The notes below the pieces were generated by a model. That model made no database searches. It saw only the letters and a list, made by a program, of their open reading frames with translations, and was not told the DNA's origin. From RPQJ01 sp963778185 (GTDB lineage: Bacteria; Pseudomonadota; Gammaproteobacteria; Steroidobacterales; Steroidobacteraceae), in assembly GCA_963778185.1 (NCBI GenBank), contig CAVZTF010000003.1, positions 1-64,000 on the forward strand: a stretch of 64,000 nucleotides of DNA, given 5' to 3'. The translations under genes were made by a program, and so were the position numbers. Shown one piece after another: positions 32,011 to 39,743 of this stretch. The stretch's first letter is position 1. Each line of letters opens with the position of its first letter.

Positions 32011-33765
32011 ATGCTGACCCACCTGCAGATTCGCGATTTTGCGATCGTCGAGTCGGTCGAGATCGAGCTGGCGCCAGGGTTCACCGCGCTCACGGGCGAG
32101 ACCGGTGCCGGCAAGTCGATCCTGGTCGACGCGTTGCTCCTCGCCGTCGGGGGCCGCGCCGACAGCAGCGCGGTGCGCCATGGCGCCGAGCGTGCCGAAG
32201 TCACCGCCAGCTTCGACCTCGCACGCAACGCGGCTGCCGCGACCTGGCTCGACGAGCAGTCGGTCGAGCACGACGGCGAGGCGGTACTGCGTCGGGTGGT
32301 CGCGGCCGACGGCCGCAGCCGCGCCTACATCAACGGCCGCACGATGCCCGTGCAATCACTGCGCGAGCTGGGTGAGTTTCTGGTCGACGTCCACGGGCAG
32401 CTCGAGTTCCAGTCGCTTTCGCGCCGGGGCTACCAGCGTGGGCTGCTCGACGACAGTGGCGGCCTCGCCGCCCAGGTGGACGCGGTGCGCGCCGCTCACC
32501 GCGCCTGGCGAGACCTCGAAGTGGAGCACGAGGCGTTCAGGCAGCGCACGCGGGATCGTGACGCACGCCTCGACCTGCTCGAACACTACGTCGCCGAACT
32601 CGAAGCACTGGACGCTCGCCCGGACGAGGCGCGGGAACTCGCCGAGGAGCGCCGCCGTATCGCAAGCCTGGGCCGGCTGGTCGAGGGCACCGCGCAGGTC
32701 GAGGGCCTCCTCGCGGGGGACGAGGGCGGCGCAGGCTCCGCGCTCGCTCGTTCGCAATCCGTGCTGCGGCAACTCGCAAGCCTGGACGCGGGCCTCGCGC
32801 CCACGGCGCAACTGCTGGACGAGGCGACCATCGCGTGCCGCGAGGCCGTATCCAGCCTGCACCGTTACACGCAGTCGCTGGAGGCAGATCCAGCGCGACA
32901 GGACTGGGTCGAGTCGAGGCTGGCCGCCCTCGAGGACGTCGCGCGCAAGCATCGTATCGAGGTCGCCGGGCTGTCGGCGCTGCGCCAGAGCCTGTCGGAG
33001 GAACTCGCAACCCTGCAAGGCGCGGCCAGCAGCCTCGCCGACCTGGACCGCAGGCTCGCCGCCGCGGCCGAGCGCTACGTCGCGGCCGCCCGGGAGCTCG
33101 CGGCAGCGCGGCGCGAGGCCGCCGCCGTGCTCGACGGGAAGGTATCGGCGCTGATGCAGGAGCTCGGCATGCCGGGTGGCGTGTTCGCGACGCGCATCGA
33201 GTCACCCGAGCCGCCACGGTTCGCCGAGCACGGCAACGACGACATCGAGTTCATGGTGAGCGCCAATCCCGGCCAGCCGCTGCGGCCGCTGGCGAAGACC
33301 GCCTCGGGCGGCGAGCTTTCGCGTATCAGCCTTGCCCTGCAGGTCGCGACCCTGAACGCGGCCCACCTGCCCTGCCTGGTCTTCGACGAAGTCGACGCCG
33401 GCGTCGGCGGCGCCGTGGCCGAGATGGTGGGCCGGCAACTGCGTGCGCTGGCTGCGTCAGGCCAGGTGATGTGCGTGACGCACCTGCCGCAAGTCGCGTC
33501 GCAGGCCAGCCAGCAGTTCCGCGTCAGCAAGCAGGCGGTGCGAGGCGTGACGCGCACGCGCATCGAGCCTCTCGATGCCGAGACCCGCGTCGAGGAACTC
33601 GCGCGGATGCTCGGCGGCGCGAGCATCACGGATCGAACGCGCGACCACGCGCGGGAAATGCTCGAGTCGGCCCTGCTGCGGCCCGCGAAGCGCGTGCCGC
33701 GGCGGCCTACTTCGCCTTCAGACGGTGGGGGCAGTTCTCGCGCACGCAGCGGCCGTGCAGAGTAA
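32011..33765 (+). CDS. recN: DNA repair protein RecN
   Basis: SMC-like ATPase for double-strand-break repair. 584 residues (E. coli 553). Walker A GETGAGKS at 29-36; central coiled coil roughly 155-370; ABC signature SGGELSRI and Walker B CLVFDEVDAGVGG near the C terminus. The last 20 or so residues (rich in Pro, Ser, Arg, Gly) are encoded opposite the end of fur: the two reading frames overlap tail to tail by 59 bases (33707-33765). Confidence 0.96.
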   Translation: MLTHLQIRDFAIVESVEIELAPGFTALTGETGAGKSILVDALLLAVGGRADSSAVRHGAERAEVTASFDLARNAAAATWLDEQSVEHDGEAVLRRVVAADGRSRAYINGRTMPVQSLRELGEFLVDVHGQLEFQSLSRRGYQRGLLDDSGGLAAQVDAVRAAHRAWRDLEVEHEAFRQRTRDRDARLDLLEHYVAELEALDARPDEARELAEERRRIASLGRLVEGTAQVEGLLAGDEGGAGSALARSQSVLRQLASLDAGLAPTAQLLDEATIACREAVSSLHRYTQSLEADPARQDWVESRLAALEDVARKHRIEVAGLSALRQSLSEELATLQGAASSLADLDRRLAAAAERYVAAARELAAARREAAAVLDGKVSALMQELGMPGGVFATRIESPEPPRFAEHGNDDIEFMVSANPGQPLRPLAKTASGGELSRISLALQVATLNAAHLPCLVFDEVDAGVGGAVAEMVGRQLRALAASGQVMCVTHLPQVASQASQQFRVSKQAVRGVTRTRIEPLDAETRVEELARMLGGASITDRTRDHAREMLESALLRPAKRVPRRPTSPSDGGGSSRARSGRAE

Positions 33766-34144
33766 GCGAGTGGTCGGTGATGTCGAAGCCCAGTCGCCTG
33801 GCGATCTCGTGCTGGCGCGCCTCGATGCCATCGTCAGTGAACTCCTCGACGCGCCCGCAGTCGATGCAGACGATGTGGTCGTGGTGCGTCCCTTCGTTCA
33901 GCTCGAAGACGGCCGTCCCGCCCTCGAAGTGATGGCGGGTCACGAGCCCGGCCGACTCGAACTGCGTCAGCACGCGGTAGACGGTGGCGAGGCCGATGTC
34001 CTCGTTGGAGTCGAGCAACCGCCGGTAGACATCCTCCGCGCTCATGTGGCGCGGCTGGCTGACCGCGAGGATCTCGAGGATCTTGAGGCGCGGTACCGTG
34101 ATCTTCAGTCCGGCCCGGCGCAGGTGCGAAGGTTCCACGGTCAT
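33707..34144 (-). CDS. fur: Ferric uptake regulator Fur
   Basis: Fe(II)-dependent repressor of iron acquisition. 145 residues from ATG 34144. DNA-binding winged helix about 8-83 (recognition region NEDIGLATVYRVL); metal/dimer domain with HHDH (87-90), C93, C96, and a second pair C133 and C138. Divergent from bamE across 86 bases, convergent and overlapping with recN. No clear Fur box is visible upstream. Confidence 0.97.
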   Translation of the reverse strand: MTVEPSHLRRAGLKITVPRLKILEILAVSQPRHMSAEDVYRRLLDSNEDIGLATVYRVLTQFESAGLVTRHHFEGGTAVFELNEGTHHDHIVCIDCGRVEEFTDDGIEARQHEIARRLGFDITDHSLTLHGRCVRENCPHRLKAK

Positions 34145-34230
34145 GGCGTCCTTGAGCGTCCGCGCAGGGGACGCGGTTACTGTATGATCCGCGCCCATTA
34201 TGTCCGGCAAGGGCCGGCAACTCCAGACAG

Positions 34231-34680
34231 ATGAAGCCGACGCAAAGACACTTCGGAATGAGCCCACGCCTGGCCCCGTTGCTGCTGCTTGCTGCGGTGA
34301 TCGGCACGGCGAGCTGCGTGTACCGGCCGAACATCCAGCAGGGCAACCTGCTCGAGATCGAGGAAGTCGACCAGGTGACACCCGGCATGACGCGCAGCCA
34401 GGTGCGCTACGTGCTCGGCACGCCGATGGTCAGCGACCCGTTCCACCCCGACCGCTGGGACTACGTCTACAGCCTGAGGCGTGGCCGGGAGAGTCGGGCC
34501 GACACCGCGCACTTCGTCGTGCACTTTGCCGACGACAAGGTGACGCGCGTCGAGAAGCTCCACGTGGCCGACGCGAAACCGGCGGGCGAGACGAAGGGCG
34601 GAACGGTCGACCGCGAGCCGCCGCCCGCGCCTTCCGTGCGGCAGCCCCAGCCCGACACGCGGCGTCCGCAGGGCGGCTGA
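34231..34680 (+). CDS. bamE: Outer membrane protein assembly factor BamE (SmpA)
   Basis: Lipoprotein of the BAM complex that inserts beta-barrel proteins in the outer membrane. 149 residues; signal sequence 1-28 with the lipid-bearing C29 (VIGTASC). The conserved motif PGMTRSQVRYVLGTPM and FHPDRWDYVYSLRRG identify the family. The tail from about 110 is proline-rich and beyond the core domain. A shorter start at 34258 is possible. A -10-like TATGAT at 34183-34188 lies upstream. Next to recN/fur as in related genomes. Confidence 0.95.
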   Translation: MKPTQRHFGMSPRLAPLLLLAAVIGTASCVYRPNIQQGNLLEIEEVDQVTPGMTRSQVRYVLGTPMVSDPFHPDRWDYVYSLRRGRESRADTAHFVVHFADDKVTRVEKLHVADAKPAGETKGGTVDREPPPAPSVRQPQPDTRRPQGG

Positions 34681-34687
34681 CGCCGAC

Positions 34688-34993
34688 TCAACCGCGGCCC
34701 ATGGTGCGACCCTGCGCCGCGAGGCGCCTGCGCGTCTCGCGCGGATCGGCCTTGAGCGGCCGGTAGACTTCCACTCGATCGCCCGGCGCGAGCCTCCTCG
34801 AACCGTCGACCCGCTGCCCGAAGACACCGAGGACCAGCGCGCGCCTCGCGAGCTCCGGAAATTCCTGCAGCAGGCCCGATGCCGCCACGGCCTGCAGGGC
34901 AGTCATGCCATCCTCCAGCACGACCGGGACGATGCGCTGGCGCTCCGGCAGCGCGTACACGACCTCGGCCCGCGGCACCTCAGGCGGCGCCAT
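34688..34993 (-). CDS. rnfH: RnfH family protein (ubiquitin-like fold)
   Basis: Small beta-grasp protein of unknown exact role (also called RatB in old E. coli annotation). 101 residues from ATG 34993 (MAPPEVPRAEVVYALPE). Family features: the N-terminal VEVVYALPxRQ-type strand and LAPGDRVEVYRPLKADPRETRR at the C terminus. Its start overlaps the ratA end by 14 bases; the pair is conserved with bamE and smpB in Gammaproteobacteria. Confidence 0.92.
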   Translation of the reverse strand: MAPPEVPRAEVVYALPERQRIVPVVLEDGMTALQAVAASGLLQEFPELARRALVLGVFGQRVDGSRRLAPGDRVEVYRPLKADPRETRRRLAAQGRTMGRG

Positions 34994-35423
34994 GCAACTG
35001 CCTGGCGCGCGCGATGAACGCATCGATGAGTTGGCCGCAACTCTGCTCGAAGGCCTTGCCGAACAGCAGTTCGATGACCGCATTGCCGAACTCGAAGCGC
35101 ATCTCGAGCTCGATACGGGTACCGGAGGTTCCGATCGGGGCGAAGGACCAGCGACCCTCCAGCAGGCGGAACGGGCCTTTCACGAGCTGCAGGGTCATGA
35201 AGCCGGGGCGGTCGAAGGTATTGCGCGTGGTGAAGCGCTCGCGGACGCCGCTGCGCTGCATTTCCATGCTGGCGAGCAGCTCGTGGTCCGACTTCTCGTG
35301 CAACACTCCCGCCGCCACCCACGGCAGGAATTCCGGGTAGCGCTCGACGTCGACCACGAGGTCGAACATCTGCTCGGGACTGAAGACGACGAGCGCACTG
35401 CGCCTGATTTCGTGGATCGCCAT
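34980..35423 (-). CDS. ratA: RatA/Coq10-type START-domain protein
   Basis: START-domain (SRPBCC) protein of the RatA/Coq10 family; annotated as a 50S association inhibitor in E. coli, while the Coq10 homologues bind ubiquinone. 147 residues from ATG 35423 (MAIHEIRRSALV). The conserved start RYPEFLPWV and the GPFRLLEGRWSF strand are seen. Divergent from smpB (75 bases). The toxin label is old and doubtful; a quinone- or lipid-binding role is at least as likely. Confidence 0.92.
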   Translation of the reverse strand: MAIHEIRRSALVVFSPEQMFDLVVDVERYPEFLPWVAAGVLHEKSDHELLASMEMQRSGVRERFTTRNTFDRPGFMTLQLVKGPFRLLEGRWSFAPIGTSGTRIELEMRFEFGNAVIELLFGKAFEQSCGQLIDAFIARARQLHGAA

Positions 35424-35498
35424 GGGCCTGGGCTCTCGAACCGGGCGCAAGTGTATGCGGGACGGCTAGAATGCGCGACCGACCCTCCGTGACCCGCC

Positions 35499-35981
35499 AT
35501 GGCCGCCCCCAGCAAGGACAAGGACAAGGAAAACCCCGTGATCGCGCTCAACAAGCGCGCGCGGCACGAGTATTTCATCGAGGAGAACCTCGAGGCGGGG
35601 ATGGCGCTGCAGGGTTGGGAAGTGAAGAGCCTGCGGGCCGGCAAGGCGCAGATCACCGAAGGCTACGTCCTGATCAAGAACGGCGAGGCGTGGTTGATCG
35701 GCGCGCACATCTCGCCGCTGCGAACGACCTCCACTCACGTCGTTGCGGACCCGACGCGCACCCGCAAGCTGCTGCTGCACCGTCGCGAACTGGACCGCCT
35801 GGTCGGCGCCGTCGAGCGCAAGGGCCACACCGTCGTGCCGCTCAAGCTCTACTGGAGCAAGGGCAAGGTGAAGCTCGAGATCGGGCTCGCCAAGGGCAAG
35901 CAGTCGCACGACAAGCGGGCGACGGAGAAGGATCGTGACTGGCAGCGGGAAAAGGCAAGGATCCTGAGGAAGAGAGGGTGA
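35499..35981 (+). CDS. smpB: SsrA-binding protein SmpB
   Basis: Binds tmRNA and takes it to stalled ribosomes for trans-translation. 160 residues. Signature motifs: NKRARHEYFIEE, LQGWEVKSLRAGKAQ, EAWLIGAHISP and the C-terminal basic tail that enters the mRNA channel (KDRDWQREKARILRKRG). It lies 58 bases upstream of ssrA, so both partners of the rescue system are neighbours. A -10-like TAGAAT at 35467-35472 precedes it. Confidence 0.97.
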   Translation: MAAPSKDKDKENPVIALNKRARHEYFIEENLEAGMALQGWEVKSLRAGKAQITEGYVLIKNGEAWLIGAHISPLRTTSTHVVADPTRTRKLLLHRRELDRLVGAVERKGHTVVPLKLYWSKGKVKLEIGLAKGKQSHDKRATEKDRDWQREKARILRKRG

Positions 35982-35997
35982 ATGTCCCCCTCTTGAC

Positions 35998-36025
35998 TTG
36001 CATTCCGGCCGATGGCCCCTACACT
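35998..36025 (+). promoter_or_regulatory. Probable ssrA promoter
   Basis: TACACT (36020-36025) fits a -10 box, with TTGCAT (35998-36003) 16 bases upstream; TTGACT at 35993-35998 matches -35 better but gives a 21-base spacer. Transcription would start a few bases before the mature tmRNA 5' end at 36040, leaving a short leader for RNase P. Confidence 0.45.
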
Positions 36026-36039
36026 AAGGGCGTCCATCC

Positions 36040-36394
36040 GGGGGCGACCGGTTTCGACGTGGGTCGCGAAACTTCAGGTGCATGCCGAGGTGCAAGGTTC
36101 CTCGTAAAACCGCTTGCAAACCTTTAGTTGCCAACGACGACAACTACGCTCTGGCGGCTTAATCCCGCCTAACCCTCGACTGGCATGTGCTTGTGCATCC
36201 AGACCCGAGGGACGCGCTCACAAGCTCGCGGGTCCAGTGTGCTGAGGGCTGGCTCGCTAAAACGTTCCTGAGCTGGTCGGTCATCTTCCCTGCCGCTTGG
36301 GTAGTGAACGACGAGAATCAAAAAGACGGCTAAGCATGTAGGTCCTGGAACGTAGGGCTTGCGGACGCGGGTTCGATTCCCGCCGCCTCCACCA
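36040..36394 (+). ncRNA. ssrA: Transfer-messenger RNA (tmRNA)
   Basis: One-piece tmRNA of 355 bases that rescues stalled ribosomes. The 5' end GGGGGCG pairs with CGCCTCC before the encoded ACCA (ending 36394); the T-arm GGGTTCGATTCCC is at the 3' end. The tag reading frame begins at GCC 36130 and encodes ANDDNYALAA with stop TAA at 36160-36162, one residue different from the E. coli tag (ANDENYALAA). Pseudoknot-forming stretches follow. Located directly after smpB. Confidence 0.98.
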
Positions 36395-36399
36395 ACGTT

Positions 36400-36427
36400 G
36401 GCCCCCGGTCGTGATCGGCCGGGGGCC
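36400..36427 (+). terminator. Strong hairpin after tmRNA
   Basis: GGCCCCCGG and CCGGGGGCC form a perfect nine-base-pair stem six bases beyond the tmRNA CCA. No T-run follows, so it may be a 3' processing stop or a weak terminator. Confidence 0.5.
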
Positions 36428-36450
36428 TGTCCGCGAGGAAACCATCACCA

Positions 36451-37425
36451 TTGGTCGCGTTGTCGATCCTCGAACTCGCGCGCGTCACGGAAGGCGCCGA
36501 TGCCCGGGCCGCGCTCGACAATGCCCGCGATCTCGCCCGCCACGCGGAAGCCTGGGGCTACCGCCGCATCTGGCTGGCCGAGCACCACAACTTCCCCGGC
36601 ATCGCGAGTGCCGCTACGTCGCTCGCCATCGCCCACGTCGCCGCTGGCTCGACTTCCATCCGTGTCGGCGCCGGCGGCATCATGCTGCCGAACCACTCTC
36701 CCCTCGTCATCGCCGAGCAATTCGGGACGCTCGAACGCCTGTTTCCGGGCCGCATCGACCTCGGGCTCGGCCGTGCGCCGGGTACGGACCAGAACACGCT
36801 GCGCGCGTTGCGCCGCACGCCTGCGGCCGCCGAACGATTCCCCGAGGACGTGCTCGAGCTGCAGGCCTACTTTGCCCCTGCCCGCCCGGGCCAGGCCATC
36901 GAGGCGGTGCCGGCGGCCGGCACGATCGTCCCTCTGTGGATTCTGGGTTCCAGCACGTTCGGCGCTATGCTCGCGGCGGAGCTCGGGCTCCCGTACGCAT
37001 TCGCCTCGCACTTCGCACCACAGCAGCTGATGCCGGCGCTCGAAACCTACCGCAGGCGGTTCAAGCCCTCGGAGCAGCTCGACCGGCCCCATGCCATGGT
37101 CGGCGTCAACATCATCGCCGCCGCCGGCGATGCGCAAGCCCGTCGACTGGCGACGACGCAGCAGATGTCGTTCGTCGAGATGTTCCGCGGCGCCCGCGGC
37201 CTGAGTCGCCCGCCGATCGACGACATCGAGTCATACTGGACACCGATGGAGAAAGCGCAGGTTGCCCAGATGCTCGCACGTTCGATCATCGGCTCGCCCG
37301 GCACCGTGCGCGCCGGCATCGACGCGCTGCTGGCCGAGACCGGCGCGGACGAGCTGATCGTCGTCTCGGACGTGTACGATCACGCGACCAGGCTGCGCTC
37401 GTTCGAGCTCATCGCCGGGGCCTGA
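36451..37425 (+). CDS. LLM class flavin-dependent oxidoreductase
   Basis: Bacterial luciferase-like flavin monooxygenase family protein; substrate unknown. 324 residues, TIM-barrel type. Family features: ELARHAEAWGYRR-like N-terminal helix, WLAEHHNFPG, GGIMLPNHSPLVIAEQFGTL and LGLGRAPGTDQ, typical of the MsnO8-like subgroup. The start is TTG 36451, with AGGA 11 bases upstream; no ATG gives the full N terminus. Convergent with the molybdopterin oxidoreductase downstream. No partner genes suggest a substrate. Confidence 0.85.
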   Translation: MVALSILELARVTEGADARAALDNARDLARHAEAWGYRRIWLAEHHNFPGIASAATSLAIAHVAAGSTSIRVGAGGIMLPNHSPLVIAEQFGTLERLFPGRIDLGLGRAPGTDQNTLRALRRTPAAAERFPEDVLELQAYFAPARPGQAIEAVPAAGTIVPLWILGSSTFGAMLAAELGLPYAFASHFAPQQLMPALETYRRRFKPSEQLDRPHAMVGVNIIAAAGDAQARRLATTQQMSFVEMFRGARGLSRPPIDDIESYWTPMEKAQVAQMLARSIIGSPGTVRAGIDALLAETGADELIVVSDVYDHATRLRSFELIAGA

Positions 37426-37504
37426 CGCGCCGATCGTCGTCGGCTGCAGCCTGCGCAGCAGGAACTACGGCGTAATCACGCTCTGGCTCGGCCAGGCGGA
37501 CGAG

Positions 37505-39718
37505 TCAGGCTGCCGGTGCGACCTCGACCGGGGTGCCGTTCAACACGGCGGTGCCGGTCAGCGCGTCGACCCGCTGGTCGTCGACGACGTCGTTGATGCT
37601 CACTCCCGCGTGCTGCCCGGCGACGGACAGGCGGGATCCTGGACGGTCGTGACCCCACCCGTGCGGCAGGCTCACGACGCCCGGCATCATGTCCGGGGAG
37701 ACTTCCGCGGTGACCTCGACCTCCCCCACCCTCGAGCGCATGCGCACCGTCGTTCCATCGGCGATGCCGCGCGGCGCGGCGTCATCCGGATGAATCAGCA
37801 ACGTGCAGCGCGCCTTGCCTTTCACCAGACGCTGGCTGTTGTGCAGCCATGAGTTGTTGCTTCGTACGTGCCGCCGTCCAACGAGCACCAGGTCGGCCAT
37901 CGGCGCGAGCAACGCCTCGCGTGCCCGCGCGAGGTCCTTGACGAAGATCCCGGGGGCGAGCCGCATGCGCTTGTCCGGGGTCGCGAGCCGCCGGGGCAGC
38001 CCAGGCTCGAGCGGGCCAAGATCGATGCCGTGCGGCGCTGCACGCAGCGTCGCGAGACTGAGCCCACGCGGCTTGCGGTCGGGCGACTCGAGCTGTCGCC
38101 GCATGCCGCCGAATCCCGGCAGCGCGCAGAGACCCCGGAGCCAGCCGCGGTATGGCGCACCGTAACGCCCGGTCTTCATCATCCAGTCGAGCAGGCCGTC
38201 CGGGCCCATGCGCCGCGGCAGCCAACCGCGCGCGCGGGCGCCGAGACGCGCGACCCCGGGGCGCGTGCCGAGGCGCAGCGCGAGTTCGGCAAGGATCTGG
38301 TGATCGTGCAGCGACCCCGGGGGCGGCGTGAACAGGGCGCCCGAGTACTTCGCCACGTTGCGCACCGCGAAGCCGCTCAACGCGATGTCGTAGTGACTGT
38401 GTTCGAGCGGGCTGGTGGGCGGCAGGATCAGGTGGGCGTGGCGGCTGGTCTCGTTGAGGTACGGATCGACCGACACCATGAAATCGAGCCCGGCGAGCGC
38501 GCGATCGAGTTGACGTCCGTTCGGCGTCGAGAGCACCGGATTACCGGCGAACGTGATGAGCGCGCGCACCTGCCCCGCGCCCGGCGTGAGCATCTCCTCG
38601 GCCATGGCCGCCACCGGCAGCTCGTTGCCGAATTCCGGCAGGCCGCGCACCCGCGACTGAAACCGTCCGTAGTGGCCCTTGGAGCCGTAGGCGCGCGTCA
38701 GGTCCACGGCCGGCTCGGGAAACATCATGCCGCCCTCGCGATCGAGGTGGCGCGTCACGGCATTCAGGCAGTAGATGAGCCAGAGATTGAGCCCGCCGAA
38801 CTCCTGCGTGCAGGCGCCCACCCGGCCATACACCAGCGCGCGCGGCTCGGCGGCAATGGCGCGTGCAAGCTGCGCGATGCGCTCGTGCGCGATGCCCGTG
38901 CGCTCGGCGAGCCGCCGCGGCTCGAACTCGAGCACGGCGCGGCGCAGGTCCTCGAGCCCGTCGGCCGCCCCGGAGAGGTGTCCGAGGTCCTCGAGCCCGG
39001 CGCTGAAGATCTCGTGCAACAGCGCGAGCAGCAGGAAGACGTCCGTGCCCGGACGGATCGCCAGGTACTCGTCCGCGATCGCCGCGGACTCCGTGCGTCG
39101 CGGGTCGATGACGATGAATCGCCCGCCGCGCGCCCGGAGCCCCTCGACACGCTTCTCGAACCCCGGCGCGCTCATGAGCGAGCCGGCCGACGCCACCGGA
39201 TTGCCGCCGATGCAGATGAACAGCTGCGTGCGGTCGACGTCCGGCACCGGCATCAGGAACTGGTGGCCCAGCATGAGATGCGAGGCGACCATGTGCGGCA
39301 ACTGGTCGACGCTGGTCGCGGAATACAGGTTCCTGGTGCGGACGGCGCGGATGAAGTCGCCGATGCCGAGCATCGCGCCGAGGTTGTGCACGGTGGGGTT
39401 GCCAGCATAGATCGCGACGGAGTCCGGGCCGTGCCGTTCACGCACGCCGGCAACGCGCCGTTCGACCTCGTCGAAGGCCTCGCTCCAGGAGACCTCGACC
39501 CAGCCCGACGGCGTGCGGCGCATGGGCCGGCGCAGCCGGTCCGGATCCTCGTGAAGGTCCTTGAGTGCGACGGCTTTCGGGCAGATGTGCCCGCGGCTCA
39601 GCACGTCCTCGCGATCGGGCTTGATCGAGACCACTCGTCCGTCGCGGTGCTCGACGACGATGCCGCACATCGCCTCGCAGATCGAGCAGGTGCGGTAATG
39701 AAGGCCGGTCGCTGCCAT
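37505..39718 (-). CDS. Molybdopterin-dependent oxidoreductase (formate dehydrogenase/nitrate reductase-like)
   Basis: Member of the prokaryotic molybdopterin oxidoreductase (DMSO reductase) superfamily; substrate unknown. 737 residues from ATG 39718. The N-terminal [4Fe-4S] site is C11, C14, C18, C46 (CSICEAMC and CPK). The region where catalytic Cys, Sec or Ser normally ligates molybdenum reads YSATSVDQLPHM, without Cys or Sec. A C-terminal molydopterin-dinucleotide domain includes LPHGWGHDRPG. No twin-arginine signal, so cytoplasmic. No iron-sulfur or membrane partner, chaperone or transport gene is adjacent: it is an orphan catalytic subunit. Confidence 0.85.
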   Translation of the reverse strand: MAATGLHYRTCSICEAMCGIVVEHRDGRVVSIKPDREDVLSRGHICPKAVALKDLHEDPDRLRRPMRRTPSGWVEVSWSEAFDEVERRVAGVRERHGPDSVAIYAGNPTVHNLGAMLGIGDFIRAVRTRNLYSATSVDQLPHMVASHLMLGHQFLMPVPDVDRTQLFICIGGNPVASAGSLMSAPGFEKRVEGLRARGGRFIVIDPRRTESAAIADEYLAIRPGTDVFLLLALLHEIFSAGLEDLGHLSGAADGLEDLRRAVLEFEPRRLAERTGIAHERIAQLARAIAAEPRALVYGRVGACTQEFGGLNLWLIYCLNAVTRHLDREGGMMFPEPAVDLTRAYGSKGHYGRFQSRVRGLPEFGNELPVAAMAEEMLTPGAGQVRALITFAGNPVLSTPNGRQLDRALAGLDFMVSVDPYLNETSRHAHLILPPTSPLEHSHYDIALSGFAVRNVAKYSGALFTPPPGSLHDHQILAELALRLGTRPGVARLGARARGWLPRRMGPDGLLDWMMKTGRYGAPYRGWLRGLCALPGFGGMRRQLESPDRKPRGLSLATLRAAPHGIDLGPLEPGLPRRLATPDKRMRLAPGIFVKDLARAREALLAPMADLVLVGRRHVRSNNSWLHNSQRLVKGKARCTLLIHPDDAAPRGIADGTTVRMRSRVGEVEVTAEVSPDMMPGVVSLPHGWGHDRPGSRLSVAGQHAGVSINDVVDDQRVDALTGTAVLNGTPVEVAPAA

Positions 39719-39743
39719 GGCCCCTCCCTGCGGGGCTCGCCGT

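Noticed and set aside
34145..34230. Fur box in the fur-bamE divergent region
   Set aside because: No GATAATGATAATC-like match beyond a few bases; only TATGAT as a -10 candidate.
34980..35423. ratA/rnfH as a toxin-antitoxin system
   Set aside because: The historical RatA/RatB label; sequences are a Coq10-like START protein and a ubiquitin-like RnfH protein in a housekeeping locus.
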